Shown: positions 32,947-41,432, counted from the first letter of the stretch. The stretch: 64,000 nt of DNA from Streptomyces lydicus (GCF_004125265.1 NZ_RDTE01000003.1:4092001-4156000); one strand, 5' to 3'. Notes: a model not told the origin generated them from the letters alone. A program made the numbers and translations.

Positions 32947-34467
32947 ATGCAGCCTGTAGTCATCCTGGACTGCTTCACCGTCGAGCCCAGTGGCCTCGGC
33001 GTGCCGCCTTACTTGTCGACGTACGTGCGCAGCGCTTGGTCCGCGCTACGCCGGGCGCGCCCCGAGGCAGAGGTCCGGTACCTGACCATCGACGACGTCA
33101 GGTGGTGCCTGGCCGGAGGCCGGCCTGCCGTCGAGCCGCCCCAGAGCGATCCGCTCACGTACTCGGCAACCGTCAACCGGGGAAACGCCGTCCAGCTTCT
33201 GCGGGACGCCGAGATCGTCGTCGTCGTGGCAGGCGACGCCGTCCCGTCGGTCCATCTCCACGCGGTGAACGGGTCGCTGCAGGAGATCGCCCGAGCCCTC
33301 GCCTGCGCGCGGGGGCAGCGCTTCCTGCTGGGCCCACTGTCCACGTACGCGGTGGCGGCACCCGCGGAGTACGCGGGGTTGTTCGACGCCGTCCACACCC
33401 ACACCGTCACGTCCGGCGATCTGCTTCTTGGCAGCCGTCAGCCGGCGGACTACGTGCAGATGCGGCGGGACCGCGACTCATTCACCGGCCTGGTCGAGCA
33501 GATGCCCTGGCGGCCAATCGCCGAGCTGGAGCTGTACCGCGGCTGCACGCGCCGGAAGTTCTGCGACTTCTGCAATGAACCGGCCAAGTCGCCGATGGTC
33601 GCCTTCCGCGAGGTGGACGACGTCGTCGCCGAGGTGGAACAGCTTTACGCAGCCGGCGTCCGCAACTTCCGCCTCGGGCAGCAGACCTGCTTCTTCTCCT
33701 ACCGCAACCGCGACGAGGAGGCGATCCGCACCCTGCTGGGCGGCATCCGCCAACGCTGCCCCGACCTGGAAGTCCTGCACATCGACAACGCCGATCCCCT
33801 CGCCGTCGCCTCCCCCGTGGGTCGGCGCATCGCCAAGTTGGTCGCGGACTACTGCACCGAGGGCAACTGCGCGCCCATGGGCATCGAGTCCTTCGACCCC
33901 GCCGTCATCGAGCGGAACACCCTGACCTGCACGCCCGAGATCCTCATGCGAGCGGTCGAAAACGTCAACGAGGCAGGAGCCGCCCGTGGCCCCGGAGGGC
34001 TGCCGATGCTCCTGCCGGGCCTGAACCTGATCTACGGCCTGCCCGGCGAGACCCACCGCACCCACGCGGCCAACCTCCAGGGCCTGGCCGCGATACTCGA
34101 CGCTGGCCTCCTGTGCCACCGCACCAACCTCCGCCTGGCGCGAGCCTTCCCAGGTACGCCGCTGGCCGCCCGCGGAAAACTGGAGCCGCTGCCGTCCGCC
34201 GAGCACTTCGCCACCTGGAAGGCCGATGTCGACCACATCTGGGACCAGCCGATGAAGGAACGGGTGTACCCCACCGGCCTGCGGGTGCCGGGCTTGCACT
34301 CCTACTTCATCGGGCAAGGCGGGACCTGGTGGCGACGGCTCGGCTCGTACTCCATCCAAGTCGTCGAGAGCGGGGCGGCCGTGCCGCTCGGGACCACCGC
34401 CGACCTCGTGGTCACCGGACACGCTCCACGGATGATCTACGGAGAACGCTGTGCACCCACTGCCTGA
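32947..34467 (+). CDS. Radical SAM protein with CX5CX2C motif and N-terminal B12-binding-like domain
   Basis: 506 aa, start preceded by GGAGGGAG. Residues ~1-180 alternate strands and helices like the Rossmann-type domain that precedes many B12-dependent or MiaB/YgiQ-like radical SAM enzymes, but no cobalamin DxHxxG motif is seen. Cys200, Cys206 and Cys209 (YRGCTRRKFCDFCNEP) are spaced CX5CX2C, as in HmdB rather than CX3CX2C. FRLGQQTCFFSY, LEVLHIDNADPL, GIESFDPAVIERN and LIYGLPGETHRTH fit the barrel with its SAM-binding features. It leads a seven-gene plus-strand operon and probably carries out the key carbon-skeleton or methyl-transfer step. Confidence 0.85.
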   Translation: MQPVVILDCFTVEPSGLGVPPYLSTYVRSAWSALRRARPEAEVRYLTIDDVRWCLAGGRPAVEPPQSDPLTYSATVNRGNAVQLLRDAEIVVVVAGDAVPSVHLHAVNGSLQEIARALACARGQRFLLGPLSTYAVAAPAEYAGLFDAVHTHTVTSGDLLLGSRQPADYVQMRRDRDSFTGLVEQMPWRPIAELELYRGCTRRKFCDFCNEPAKSPMVAFREVDDVVAEVEQLYAAGVRNFRLGQQTCFFSYRNRDEEAIRTLLGGIRQRCPDLEVLHIDNADPLAVASPVGRRIAKLVADYCTEGNCAPMGIESFDPAVIERNTLTCTPEILMRAVENVNEAGAARGPGGLPMLLPGLNLIYGLPGETHRTHAANLQGLAAILDAGLLCHRTNLRLARAFPGTPLAARGKLEPLPSAEHFATWKADVDHIWDQPMKERVYPTGLRVPGLHSYFIGQGGTWWRRLGSYSIQVVESGAAVPLGTTADLVVTGHAPRMIYGERCAPTA

Positions 34468-35161
34468 CGGATCACTCGCGACCCTGGCGGCTCTGGACTC
34501 AGCAACCGACCGGACCGTCCGGGCCGGGCTGCTGCTGCCCTGGGCGAACGTGGCGGTCGAGACCGAGCTGCCGCGTCTCGGCCTGCGCAACACGGTCTTC
34601 CACCACGCCCGGCTGGTCCCCGCGTCCGGGACGACCGCCATCGACGAGTCCTTCTGGCACGGGCTACGGGCGGCCTCGGCGCAGGCACTGGACTCGCTGT
34701 CGCACGTCGAGCTGGACACCCTGCTTCTCGCATGCACATCGGCCGGGTTCACCGGCGGCCCGCCCCTGCCCGCCGGCATCACCACGGCGTTCGACGCGGT
34801 ACTCGCTGCGTTGGCCACCGCCGATGTGACGCGGGCCGTGCTCGCCACTCCCTACCCCGTCGAAGTCACCAAGGCCGAGACCGTCGCGCTCGCGGAGGCT
34901 GGCGTCGATGTCCTGGCGCACGTGAGCCTGGGTCTGGACGACGGGTACCCGCAGGTGACCACCGACAGGGTCCTGGCACTGGTGGACGAACTTCCGCAGC
35001 ACGCGGTCGACGAGGCGCAGGCTGTGGTGCTGTCCTGCACCGGGTGGCACACCCTCCAGGCGGTGATCGAGCTGGAGCAGCGCCTGCGGATACCCGTCTT
35101 CTCCTCCAACCTGGCCATGGCCCTCTTCGCCGCCCGCCTCAGCTCAGGAGTCACGGCATGA
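34451..35161 (+). CDS. Maleate isomerase / Asp-Glu racemase-family protein
   Basis: 236 aa; the GTG start lies 17 bp inside the radical SAM gene, with GGAG before it. The two-cysteine architecture is visible: LLLACTSAGFTGG (first half, Cys about residue 96) and VVLSCTGWHTLQ (second half, Cys about residue 196), with RAGLLLPWANVAVETELPRL at the N-terminus, typical of maleate cis-trans isomerase and arylmalonate decarboxylase. These enzymes use Cys for covalent catalysis or proton transfer on 2-substituted diacids. The substrate here is unknown. Confidence 0.8.
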   Translation: MHPLPDGSLATLAALDSATDRTVRAGLLLPWANVAVETELPRLGLRNTVFHHARLVPASGTTAIDESFWHGLRAASAQALDSLSHVELDTLLLACTSAGFTGGPPLPAGITTAFDAVLAALATADVTRAVLATPYPVEVTKAETVALAEAGVDVLAHVSLGLDDGYPQVTTDRVLALVDELPQHAVDEAQAVVLSCTGWHTLQAVIELEQRLRIPVFSSNLAMALFAARLSSGVTA

Positions 35162-36003
35162 CCGCTGTCCGCCGCACGACAGTGAAACCACAGGAGATCC
35201 AGCGGGTGCACCGGCTCGTCGCCCGTGCCGCTGCCCTGCCGGACGTCCGGGCCGAAGTCGAGGCCAACCACGACAACAACCGGTGGTGGCCCATGACGAT
35301 CACCGACCCGCGGGTACGGATGCTCGCCGCCGGCTGGTCCACCCGGGTCTCCTACCGCATGATCGGCACCTACGCGGCAGTGATCCGGGCAGCGGACGCC
35401 TTGGGCTTCGATGCCCTGGTCGCCTCGACCGAGGGCGAACTCGCCGAGCTGGTGCGCCCCCTGGGCCTGGCGCGGACCAGGACCGACTACCTACGCTCGC
35501 TCGCCGATCTGCTGCAGGGCTGGACCAAGGAGGGCGTCGACCCGCTCTCACCCTCGGCCAACGGCGACGAGCTGGTCGACGACTTCGCCCAGCGTGTTCG
35601 CGGGGCCTCGTACAAGGTCGCCCAGTGCGCGCTGCTCACCGCTCGCGGGTATCACTGCGGGATCGTCCCCGTGGACTCCGGCATGGTCAGCAAGCTCGCT
35701 CCCGCCCTGGGCATCGACCTGCCGTCCGGATCGATGGCTCACGAAAGGATGCGGCATGTCCTGGAGGCCGCCGTCCACGCTCGGGCAGGCGACCTCCGCG
35801 CCCTGGCCACCGAACACGGCCACCAGGTCACCATCCCCGAGGACGCAGAGCCGACCTGGTGGGTGCACCTCACCTTGATCTACTTCAAGCGGCTGTACCT
35901 CAACGGGCCCTCTCCAGAGCTTTGCCAGCGCAGGCCGCTGTGCGCCAAGGCCGTCGGCTGCGCTCACCGCGACCGAGCCGACGAGCCAGGGGGCAGGGGG
36001 TGA
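35158..36003 (+). CDS. HhH-GPD (endonuclease III)-like protein
   Basis: 281 aa; ATG overlaps the previous stop. The helical layout and the core RVRGASYKVAQCALLTARGYH, then CGIVPVDSGMVSKLAPALG correspond to the HhH-GPD segment of EndoIII-type glycosylases, with the catalytic Lys (SYK) and Asp (PVDSG) in place. The C-terminal cluster loop is CQRRPLCAKAVGC (Cx5Cx5C), so three of the four usual Fe-S cysteines are seen with altered spacing. It would recognise or excise a base, or have been recruited for a free nucleoside. Coupled to the PfkB gene by GTGA. Confidence 0.65.
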   Translation: MTAVRRTTVKPQEIQRVHRLVARAAALPDVRAEVEANHDNNRWWPMTITDPRVRMLAAGWSTRVSYRMIGTYAAVIRAADALGFDALVASTEGELAELVRPLGLARTRTDYLRSLADLLQGWTKEGVDPLSPSANGDELVDDFAQRVRGASYKVAQCALLTARGYHCGIVPVDSGMVSKLAPALGIDLPSGSMAHERMRHVLEAAVHARAGDLRALATEHGHQVTIPEDAEPTWWVHLTLIYFKRLYLNGPSPELCQRRPLCAKAVGCAHRDRADEPGGRG

Positions 36004-36818
36004 CGCGCCTCGACGTGATCGGCAACGTGAGCTGGGACGTGACCCAGTACCCGGACCACCGCGGCTGTGCGCGCCTCGGCGGCGCCGCGCTGTTCGTCGC
36101 GCTCGCGGCGGCCAGGGCGGGCCGCCCGGCCGCACCGGTCTGCGTCCTCGGCGAGGACTTGGCCCACGTCCCGCAGGCGCCGGGACTCGACGGGCTCGAC
36201 TGGTCAGCACACGGTGGGGCCGACGGCCCTTCCACCCGCTTCGACCTCCGGTACGACCTGCAAGGCGAACTCCTCGACCTCCGGACCGACTACGGCGTCG
36301 CCGAACGGCTCACCAACCACGCGCTCGCCCACGTGGAGCGAAACCCGCGCAGCCAGTACCACGTCTGCTGCCGCCGCCCCCTCGATACGGCCGCCGTCCT
36401 TGACCGGCTCGTACACCACGGCGCCACTTTCAGCGTCGACTTCTTCCTGCCGAGCGCGCAGGACATGATCCGGACCACCGCCCCCTGGCTCAACCGGGCA
36501 AGCACAGTGTTCGTCAACGCGGCCGAGTACCGCCTCCTCCAAGCCATCACCGATACGACGGACCTGCCGGAGGTCGTGGTGACCGACGGCCCCCGCCCAG
36601 CCCGGGTATGGGCCTTCGGTCGGCAGGCCGCCTCGGTGGTGCCTCCCTCCCGGGCGCCATGCGAGGTGTCGGGGGCCGGTGACACCGTGGCCGGCACCTT
36701 CCTCGCCCACCGGTCACGGGGCGCAACGCCCGCCCAGTCCCTCGCCGAAGCGGTGGAGGCAGCAGCCCACTTCGTGGCGGCCCCTCCCCTTCCCATCCCG
36801 GCACAACGCCGTGCCTGA
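36000..36818 (+). CDS. PfkB-family carbohydrate/nucleoside kinase
   Basis: 272 aa from the GTG at 36000. The N-terminal strand GNVSWDVT and RLGGAALFVALAAARAG (PfkB signature 1 region) and the C-terminal CEVSGAGDTVAGTFLAH (signature 2, GAGD with catalytic Asp) are intact. Family members phosphorylate ribose, adenosine and other nucleosides or sugars. It is slightly shorter than ribokinase (~300 aa). In this operon a nucleoside or deoxyribose substrate is plausible. Confidence 0.85.
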   Translation: MTRLDVIGNVSWDVTQYPDHRGCARLGGAALFVALAAARAGRPAAPVCVLGEDLAHVPQAPGLDGLDWSAHGGADGPSTRFDLRYDLQGELLDLRTDYGVAERLTNHALAHVERNPRSQYHVCCRRPLDTAAVLDRLVHHGATFSVDFFLPSAQDMIRTTAPWLNRASTVFVNAAEYRLLQAITDTTDLPEVVVTDGPRPARVWAFGRQAASVVPPSRAPCEVSGAGDTVAGTFLAHRSRGATPAQSLAEAVEAAAHFVAAPPLPIPAQRRA

Positions 36819-36842
36819 CCACAGATTTGGGGGCTCCTGCTG

Positions 36843-37790
36843 GTGTCCATCTACATAGCTCACCGGCTCTTCGCCGCTCACGACCGTGCCCTCGCCGCTG
36901 CCCTCGCCGAGCGGCTCGCCGCAAAGGTCGGCACCGAACGCGTCTTCCTGCCCTTCTGCGACACCGACGAGGAGGACTTGATCGCCGAGGTCAAGGGCCG
37001 CCGTCTGTTCGAGCTGGACCGGGACCGCCTCGGCCGCCTCGACGCGATGGTCGCCCTCCTGCACGGACCGAGCCTCGACGACGGCGTATGCATGGAGATC
37101 GGCTACGCCGCCGCCAGCGGCATCCCGGTGCTCCTGCTCACCACCGACTTCCAGACTTACTCCCTCACCGAGGACGGCGCTCACCTCGACTTCCCGGACC
37201 CGCTGATCCAGGCGGTGGCCAACCGCGTCATCCGGGTGCCGCGCCTCGGGCCACCGACGTCCTCGCACCAACAGGGTGCGACGCACTACGCCGAGTTCCT
37301 TTCCCGGAATCTGGGCCAGGTCGGCGCTGCGCTCGACACGGCGGTCGAGGCTGTGCTGGGACTGCCGACACCCGTTCTGCGACCGACGCCCCCAGGCGAG
37401 GACAACCTCGTGTACGTCGAGGGGTCGCCGTACGCGGCATGGGGGCACGACCACCTCACCCGTCCCTGTCTGGACGCCGGCCACAAGGTGGTGCTGCCAG
37501 GGCGTTTCACAGCCACCGCCCCGATAACTGGCGCCCTGGACGATCTGACCGCGGCGTGCGGGGCATCGCGGCTCCTGGCGGATGTCTCCGGTCCGGAGAC
37601 CCCTCCCGGTACTGCTCTCCTGATCGGTGCCGCCCTCGCGTCCGGTGTCCGGATCGCAGCCTTCCACCCGAAGCCGACGTACACCCACGCCTCCGGCCGC
37701 GAGCCGAACTGGCGCAACCTCATGATCCAGTACGCCGTCCACGCTCACCTCACGGACAGGGAGACAGTGCAGGCATGGCTGGCGATGTGA
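36843..37790 (+). CDS. Tandem nucleoside 2-deoxyribosyltransferase-like protein
   Basis: 315 aa, GTG start with a weak ribosome site. Domain 1 (residues ~1-165) has the deoxyribosyltransferase layout: VSIYIAHRLFAAHD at the first strand, DRLGRLDAMVALLHGPSLDD and the catalytic-Glu motif GVCMEIGYAAASGIPVLLL. Domain 2 (~180-315) repeats the fold: NLVYVEGSPYAAW, CGASRLLADVSG and GTALLIGAALASGVRIAAF, but its Glu position is Leu, so it is probably inactive. Known enzymes swap bases on 2'-deoxynucleosides. The tandem form with one dead copy suggests a specialised heterodimer-like active site. Confidence 0.8.
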   Translation: MSIYIAHRLFAAHDRALAAALAERLAAKVGTERVFLPFCDTDEEDLIAEVKGRRLFELDRDRLGRLDAMVALLHGPSLDDGVCMEIGYAAASGIPVLLLTTDFQTYSLTEDGAHLDFPDPLIQAVANRVIRVPRLGPPTSSHQQGATHYAEFLSRNLGQVGAALDTAVEAVLGLPTPVLRPTPPGEDNLVYVEGSPYAAWGHDHLTRPCLDAGHKVVLPGRFTATAPITGALDDLTAACGASRLLADVSGPETPPGTALLIGAALASGVRIAAFHPKPTYTHASGREPNWRNLMIQYAVHAHLTDRETVQAWLAM

Positions 37791-38284
37791 ACCTCAACGG
37801 GATGGCCGCTTACGACACGCTCGTCCTCGAAGGCCCCGACGGAGCGGGCAAGAGCACCCTCGCGCAGCGCCTATCAGCGCAGCACGGCTTCCGGGTGATC
37901 CACTCCCCTAAGACGCCTGACCATCTCGACCTGGCCACCCGGTACCGCGAGATCCTCAACGGTACCGGCCTCATCCTCTTCGACCGCTGCTTCGTCAGTG
38001 AGCTGGTCTACGGACCCCTGCACCGCGGCAAGTCACGCATCACCTGGAGCGAAGCGCTCGATCTGGCCGAGAGCGTGATGGACCGCATGGGCCTGTTCGT
38101 CCACCTGACCGCGCCCCCGCCTGTCATTCGCCGACGGCTCCTCACCCGCGACGGCGAAGCCGCCAGCCTGGAGGAGGTCACCGCACTCGTCACCGGCTAC
38201 CAGCGGGTCTTCTCCACGCTCGCGGACTACACCAAGGTGCTCACCCTCGACACAACGGTCCTCGAACTCCCGTCAGCCGGGTGA
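37775..38284 (+). CDS. Thymidylate-kinase-like nucleotide kinase
   Basis: 169 aa; ATG overlaps the upstream gene by 16 bp, and an inner ATG at 37802 is an alternative. P-loop LEGPDGAGKSTLAQRL (about residues 18-33), the nucleotide-binding LILFDRCFVSELVYG (DR motif) and a lid-like IRRRLLTRDGEAASLEE. It is shorter than housekeeping Tmk and separate from the tmk at 50.6 kb. A role in phosphorylating a modified deoxynucleotide is likely from context. Confidence 0.85.
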   Translation: MAGDVNLNGMAAYDTLVLEGPDGAGKSTLAQRLSAQHGFRVIHSPKTPDHLDLATRYREILNGTGLILFDRCFVSELVYGPLHRGKSRITWSEALDLAESVMDRMGLFVHLTAPPPVIRRRLLTRDGEAASLEEVTALVTGYQRVFSTLADYTKVLTLDTTVLELPSAG

Positions 38285-38364
38285 AGGCGATTTGAAGACT
38301 GCACGCCGGACCCACGACTCCCGCTAGGCTGCGGCAGCACCCGCTGTACCGCTCCGGAGGAGTC

Positions 38365-38670
38365 GTGGACATCTCATCCGCCCAGAAGCTCGCCTGGGAG
38401 AACAAGCTCGTAAAGGGCTTCAACACCGACAACGTGTCGATGGAGTTCGGTCTCCTCACGGCCGAAGTCGGCGAGGCTTTCACCGCCTGGCGCAAGGGCC
38501 TGCCCGACCTGGGAGAAGAGCTGGCCGATGTCTTCCTCTACCTGACCGCAGTGGCGGAGATGAACGGGCTGGACCTCGATTCGGAGGTCGAGCGGAAGAT
38601 CGAGAAGAACACACGGCGTACGTACGAGCGCAACGAACACGGAGCGCAGATCAGGACGAGCAGCGACTGA
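38365..38670 (+). CDS. MazG-like nucleotide pyrophosphohydrolase
   Basis: 101 aa from the GTG at 38365 with GGAGGAG upstream. The all-alpha NTP-pyrophosphohydrolase metal motif is present: EFGLLTAEVGEAFTAW and then LGEELADVFLYLTAVAE (ExxE...ExxD). MazG-like enzymes hydrolyse (d)NTPs to monophosphates and clear non-canonical nucleotides. An 80-bp gap follows the kinase gene, but the direction and theme place it in the same operon. Confidence 0.85.
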   Translation: MDISSAQKLAWENKLVKGFNTDNVSMEFGLLTAEVGEAFTAWRKGLPDLGEELADVFLYLTAVAEMNGLDLDSEVERKIEKNTRRTYERNEHGAQIRTSSD

Positions 38671-38702
38671 ACGCTGACCCGCGTCCACCGCGAGGGTTCT
38701 CC

Positions 38703-38746
38703 AGATGAGGGCGGCCCCTGGCTCACGCCAGGGGCCGCCCTCATCT
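38703..38746. terminator. Perfect 20-bp hairpin
   Basis: Left arm 38703-38722 and right arm 38727-38746 are fully complementary around a TCAC loop. It sits between the MazG-like gene and the convergent excisionase-like gene, so it terminates both transcripts. Confidence 0.85.
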
Positions 38747-38770
38747 ACCTGTGCTCCGCAGCGACCGCCG

Positions 38771-39058
38771 TCAGGCTGCAAGGGCATGGCTCTCGGCTCT
38801 GTCACCCATCACGTCGTCGTCGCCGTCCGCCTGCGGGCTCTCCAAACCGAGCAGCTTCAGAAGCTCGGCCGTCGGGACGCGGTAGGCGTTGCCGAGCCGC
38901 AACACCCGGACCGGGTAATCCCCTTGCCTGGCGAGCCCGTAGCCCGTCGAGCGGCCGATCATGAGCGCCTTATTGGCGGTGTCGAGGTCGATCACCGCGG
39001 GCAGGGCCAGCAACTCCTCGCCAGTCAGTCCGCGCCTGTCGAAAGAAGGTGCCGCCAC
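38771..39058 (-). CDS. Excisionase-like small HTH protein
   Basis: 95 aa from the GTG at 39058 (GGAGGG upstream). VIDLDTANKALMIGRSTGYG and RQGDYPVRVLRLGNAYRVPTAELLKLLG form the MerR/Xis-type winged HTH seen in element excisionases and regulators. It lies next to the integrase module but on the opposite strand, divergent from the XRE gene, so it may act as both recombination directionality factor and repressor. Confidence 0.75.
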   Translation of the reverse strand: MAAPSFDRRGLTGEELLALPAVIDLDTANKALMIGRSTGYGLARQGDYPVRVLRLGNAYRVPTAELLKLLGLESPQADGDDDVMGDRAESHALAA

Positions 39059-39149
39059 GTTGCCCTCCAAAGCATTTAAGGTGTTCCTGCGTCGCCATAC
39101 GTGTATCACGGAGTTGCGGCAGCACTTTTTAGCGATCTAAAGTGCTGCC
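39059..39149. promoter_or_regulatory. Divergent xis-like/XRE control region
   Basis: 91 bp, AT-richer than its surroundings, with the palindrome-like AGTGCTGC/GCAGCACTTTTTAGCGATCTAAAGTGCTGC around 39117-39149. GCAGCACTTT and AAAGTGCTGC form an inverted repeat immediately before the XRE start. This is a good candidate operator for autoregulation. Confidence 0.55.
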
Positions 39150-39803
39150 ATGACACACGATGGATGGGCGGCAGCGTTCACCGCCCGGGTAGCACAGGCG
39201 ATCAGGGAGGCCCGCAAGGCCGCCGGCCTCACCATGGGTGAGGTGGCCCAGGGCTGCACGGACCGTGGCCTTGAGATCACCGAGCACGCGCTGAAGAACC
39301 TGGAGCTGGGGCGGAAGGCGAGCCTCCCCTTGGCCGACTTCGTAGTGCTGGCGGACGTTCTCGACGTCCCGCCGGTCACGCTCCTGTTCCCGCTCGGTAC
39401 GTCCGCCACGGTGGAGGCCCTGCCGGGGCGGACCACCTCGACGTGGGACGCGCTCGCATGGTTCACCGGGGAGACCCCGCTGGACGAGCCCGCTGCCGAG
39501 GGCACCGCCCGGAATGCCCTCGACCAGTTCCGGCATCACGGCGATCTTGTGGCCGCCGCAATGACCTCCTACGCCCTGGCCCGGGAGCGCCGACGGACGG
39601 CCAGCACCACGCTCGACCGCGCTCGCAGAGCCACGCTCCTACAACGCGCCGAGGGCTACGAGGAGCACGCGTACGAAGACGCCCAAGAGCTGCGGGCCTA
39701 CCGGGAGCGGATGCGGCAGCGCGGGCTCACTCCTCCGGCCCTCCCCGACGAACTCCGCTTCGTCGACCAGCCCGACATACCCACCGACGCAGGGGAAATC
39801 TAG
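39150..39803 (+). CDS. XRE-family regulator of the integrase module
   Basis: 217 aa. HTH_XRE at residues ~10-75: VAQAIREARKAAGLTMGEVA, then LEITEHALKNLELGRKASLP. The C-terminal half is helical and charged (RARRATLLQRAEGYEEHAYEDAQELRAYRERM). The stop overlaps the integrase GTG as TAGTG, so the two are made together. It probably controls integrase expression by binding the inverted repeat just upstream. Confidence 0.85.
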   Translation: MTHDGWAAAFTARVAQAIREARKAAGLTMGEVAQGCTDRGLEITEHALKNLELGRKASLPLADFVVLADVLDVPPVTLLFPLGTSATVEALPGRTTSTWDALAWFTGETPLDEPAAEGTARNALDQFRHHGDLVAAAMTSYALARERRRTASTTLDRARRATLLQRAEGYEEHAYEDAQELRAYRERMRQRGLTPPALPDELRFVDQPDIPTDAGEI

Positions 39804-41419
39804 TGAAGAACGGCACCATAACCCGACGGTGCCGGTGCACTGACCCGGAGACCGGCAAGGCCCTCGGGGCGTCGTGCCCGAAGCTCGAAGGACGGCGGCA
39901 CGGCACCTTCGGGGTCTTTCAGGAGCTGGATCCCGACCAGGACGGTCGCCGTCGGCGGTTTCGTCGCGGCGGTTTCGAGACCTCCACCAAGGCCAAGGAG
40001 GAGTTGGACCGGGTCCGCGCCCTCATGGCCATCCCCGAGGAGGACGACGCCTGGGGCAAGACGCAGATCAGCGATCTGCTGGACAACTGCGTCAAGGAAA
40101 AGTCCCCGCTGCCGGACTACGACGAGACCCGCCGCCGGTTCCAGACCGGGCAGGCGCTGAACTCCAAGGTCACCGTCGGCGAGTGGCTGGACACCTGGCT
40201 GACCGGACGCAAGCGGCTGCGCAGGGGCGGAGTGGCGCGCTACGAGTGCGATATCCGCATCCATCTCAAACCCCAGCTCGGGCACCTTCGTCTCGACAAG
40301 CTCCGGGTCCACCACATCGACACGATGTTCGACGCCATCAACGAGCGGAACATCGAGATCCAGGAGCAGAACACCCAGCGACGGGCAGTCGCCGCCGAGC
40401 TGAAAGCGACCCCGAACAAGGGGGCGGAGAACCGAGCGCAACGAAAGTGGTTCCGCGCCCAGCTCGACGCGATGTCGCCGTTCCGCCGGATTACCGGCCT
40501 GAACACTCAGCCCCATATCCGTGACACGCTCCGGGCTGCGTTGAACGTCGCTATCGCCCAGCAGGTGATGCCTAGCTTCAACCCGGCCGCCCACGTCGAG
40601 CTGCTGCCGGGGACGAAGCCGAAGGCGCTGATCTGGACCGACGAGCGGATCGCTCGCTGGGAGGAGACCGGGGAGAAGCCTTCGCCGGTCATGGTCTGGA
40701 CTCCAGAACAGGCTGGCGTTTTCCTCGACTTCGTCGCACAGGATCGCCTCTACATGCTCTGGCGCATCATTGCGTTCCGGGGTACGCGACGGGGCGAAGC
40801 CTGCGGCCTGCGCTGGGAGGACCACTCCGCGAAGGCGCGTTCGTTGGCCGTGGCCACGCAGCTTGTCCAGGACGGCTGGGAAGTCCACGAGGGTGCACCG
40901 AAGACCGACAGCGGCTACCGCCTGATCGCCCTCGACGAGGAGACCAACGACGGCCTTCTCGCCCACAAGGCACGCCAGCAGCGGGAGCGCGAGGCATGGG
41001 GCGAGGGCTGGCAGGACACCGGGCGCATCTTCACCCAGGAGGACGGCTCCCTTCTCCACCCCGGCAAGGTCAGCGACCTCTTCGAGCGCCTCACCGTGGC
41101 CGCCGGCCTGCCGCCCATCCGCCTCCACGACCTTCGCCACGTCGCCGCGACGCTGATGCTCGCGGCCGGGGTCGACATCAAGGTCGTCTCGGAGACACTC
41201 GGGCACTCCGACACCCGGATCACGCGGGACATCTACCAGTCCGTCCTCGACGACCTCGCCCGCGACGCCGCCGAGAAGGTCGTGCAGCTCGTACCGCACG
41301 CCCGTAAGCCGCTGGCTGCTGTCCGCGATGACGAGCCAAAGTCGGACACGACTCCTTGGCGGCCCAGGATGGTGCCGCCACGCAAGGACGACGCGACGAA
41401 GCAGGAACGTTCCGCCTGA
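39803..41419 (+). CDS. int: Tyrosine recombinase integrase
   Basis: 538 aa from the GTG at 39803. The N-terminus has a Cys-rich arm-binding region (RRCRCTDPETGKALGASC) and AP2-like features (GRRRRFRRGGFETSTKAKEEL). A SAM-like core-binding domain (VGEWLDTWLTG) follows. The catalytic domain has Arg in RGTRRGEACGLRW, HDLRH with His and Arg, the LGHSDTRIT motif and the nucleophilic Tyr in DIYQSV. Size and arm domain match Streptomyces integrative-element integrases that insert into tRNA 3' ends. A strong terminator follows. Confidence 0.95.
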   Translation: MKNGTITRRCRCTDPETGKALGASCPKLEGRRHGTFGVFQELDPDQDGRRRRFRRGGFETSTKAKEELDRVRALMAIPEEDDAWGKTQISDLLDNCVKEKSPLPDYDETRRRFQTGQALNSKVTVGEWLDTWLTGRKRLRRGGVARYECDIRIHLKPQLGHLRLDKLRVHHIDTMFDAINERNIEIQEQNTQRRAVAAELKATPNKGAENRAQRKWFRAQLDAMSPFRRITGLNTQPHIRDTLRAALNVAIAQQVMPSFNPAAHVELLPGTKPKALIWTDERIARWEETGEKPSPVMVWTPEQAGVFLDFVAQDRLYMLWRIIAFRGTRRGEACGLRWEDHSAKARSLAVATQLVQDGWEVHEGAPKTDSGYRLIALDEETNDGLLAHKARQQREREAWGEGWQDTGRIFTQEDGSLLHPGKVSDLFERLTVAAGLPPIRLHDLRHVAATLMLAAGVDIKVVSETLGHSDTRITRDIYQSVLDDLARDAAEKVVQLVPHARKPLAAVRDDEPKSDTTPWRPRMVPPRKDDATKQERSA

Positions 41420-41432
41420 CAGCAGGTGAACA

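Noticed and set aside
32859..33578. 239-codon plus-strand frame starting upstream of the radical SAM gene
   Set aside because: Overlaps the radical SAM gene in another frame, lacks a ribosome site and is Arg/Ala-rich.
33478..34848. 456-codon minus-strand frame
   Set aside because: Antisense to the radical SAM and isomerase-like genes with their catalytic motifs.
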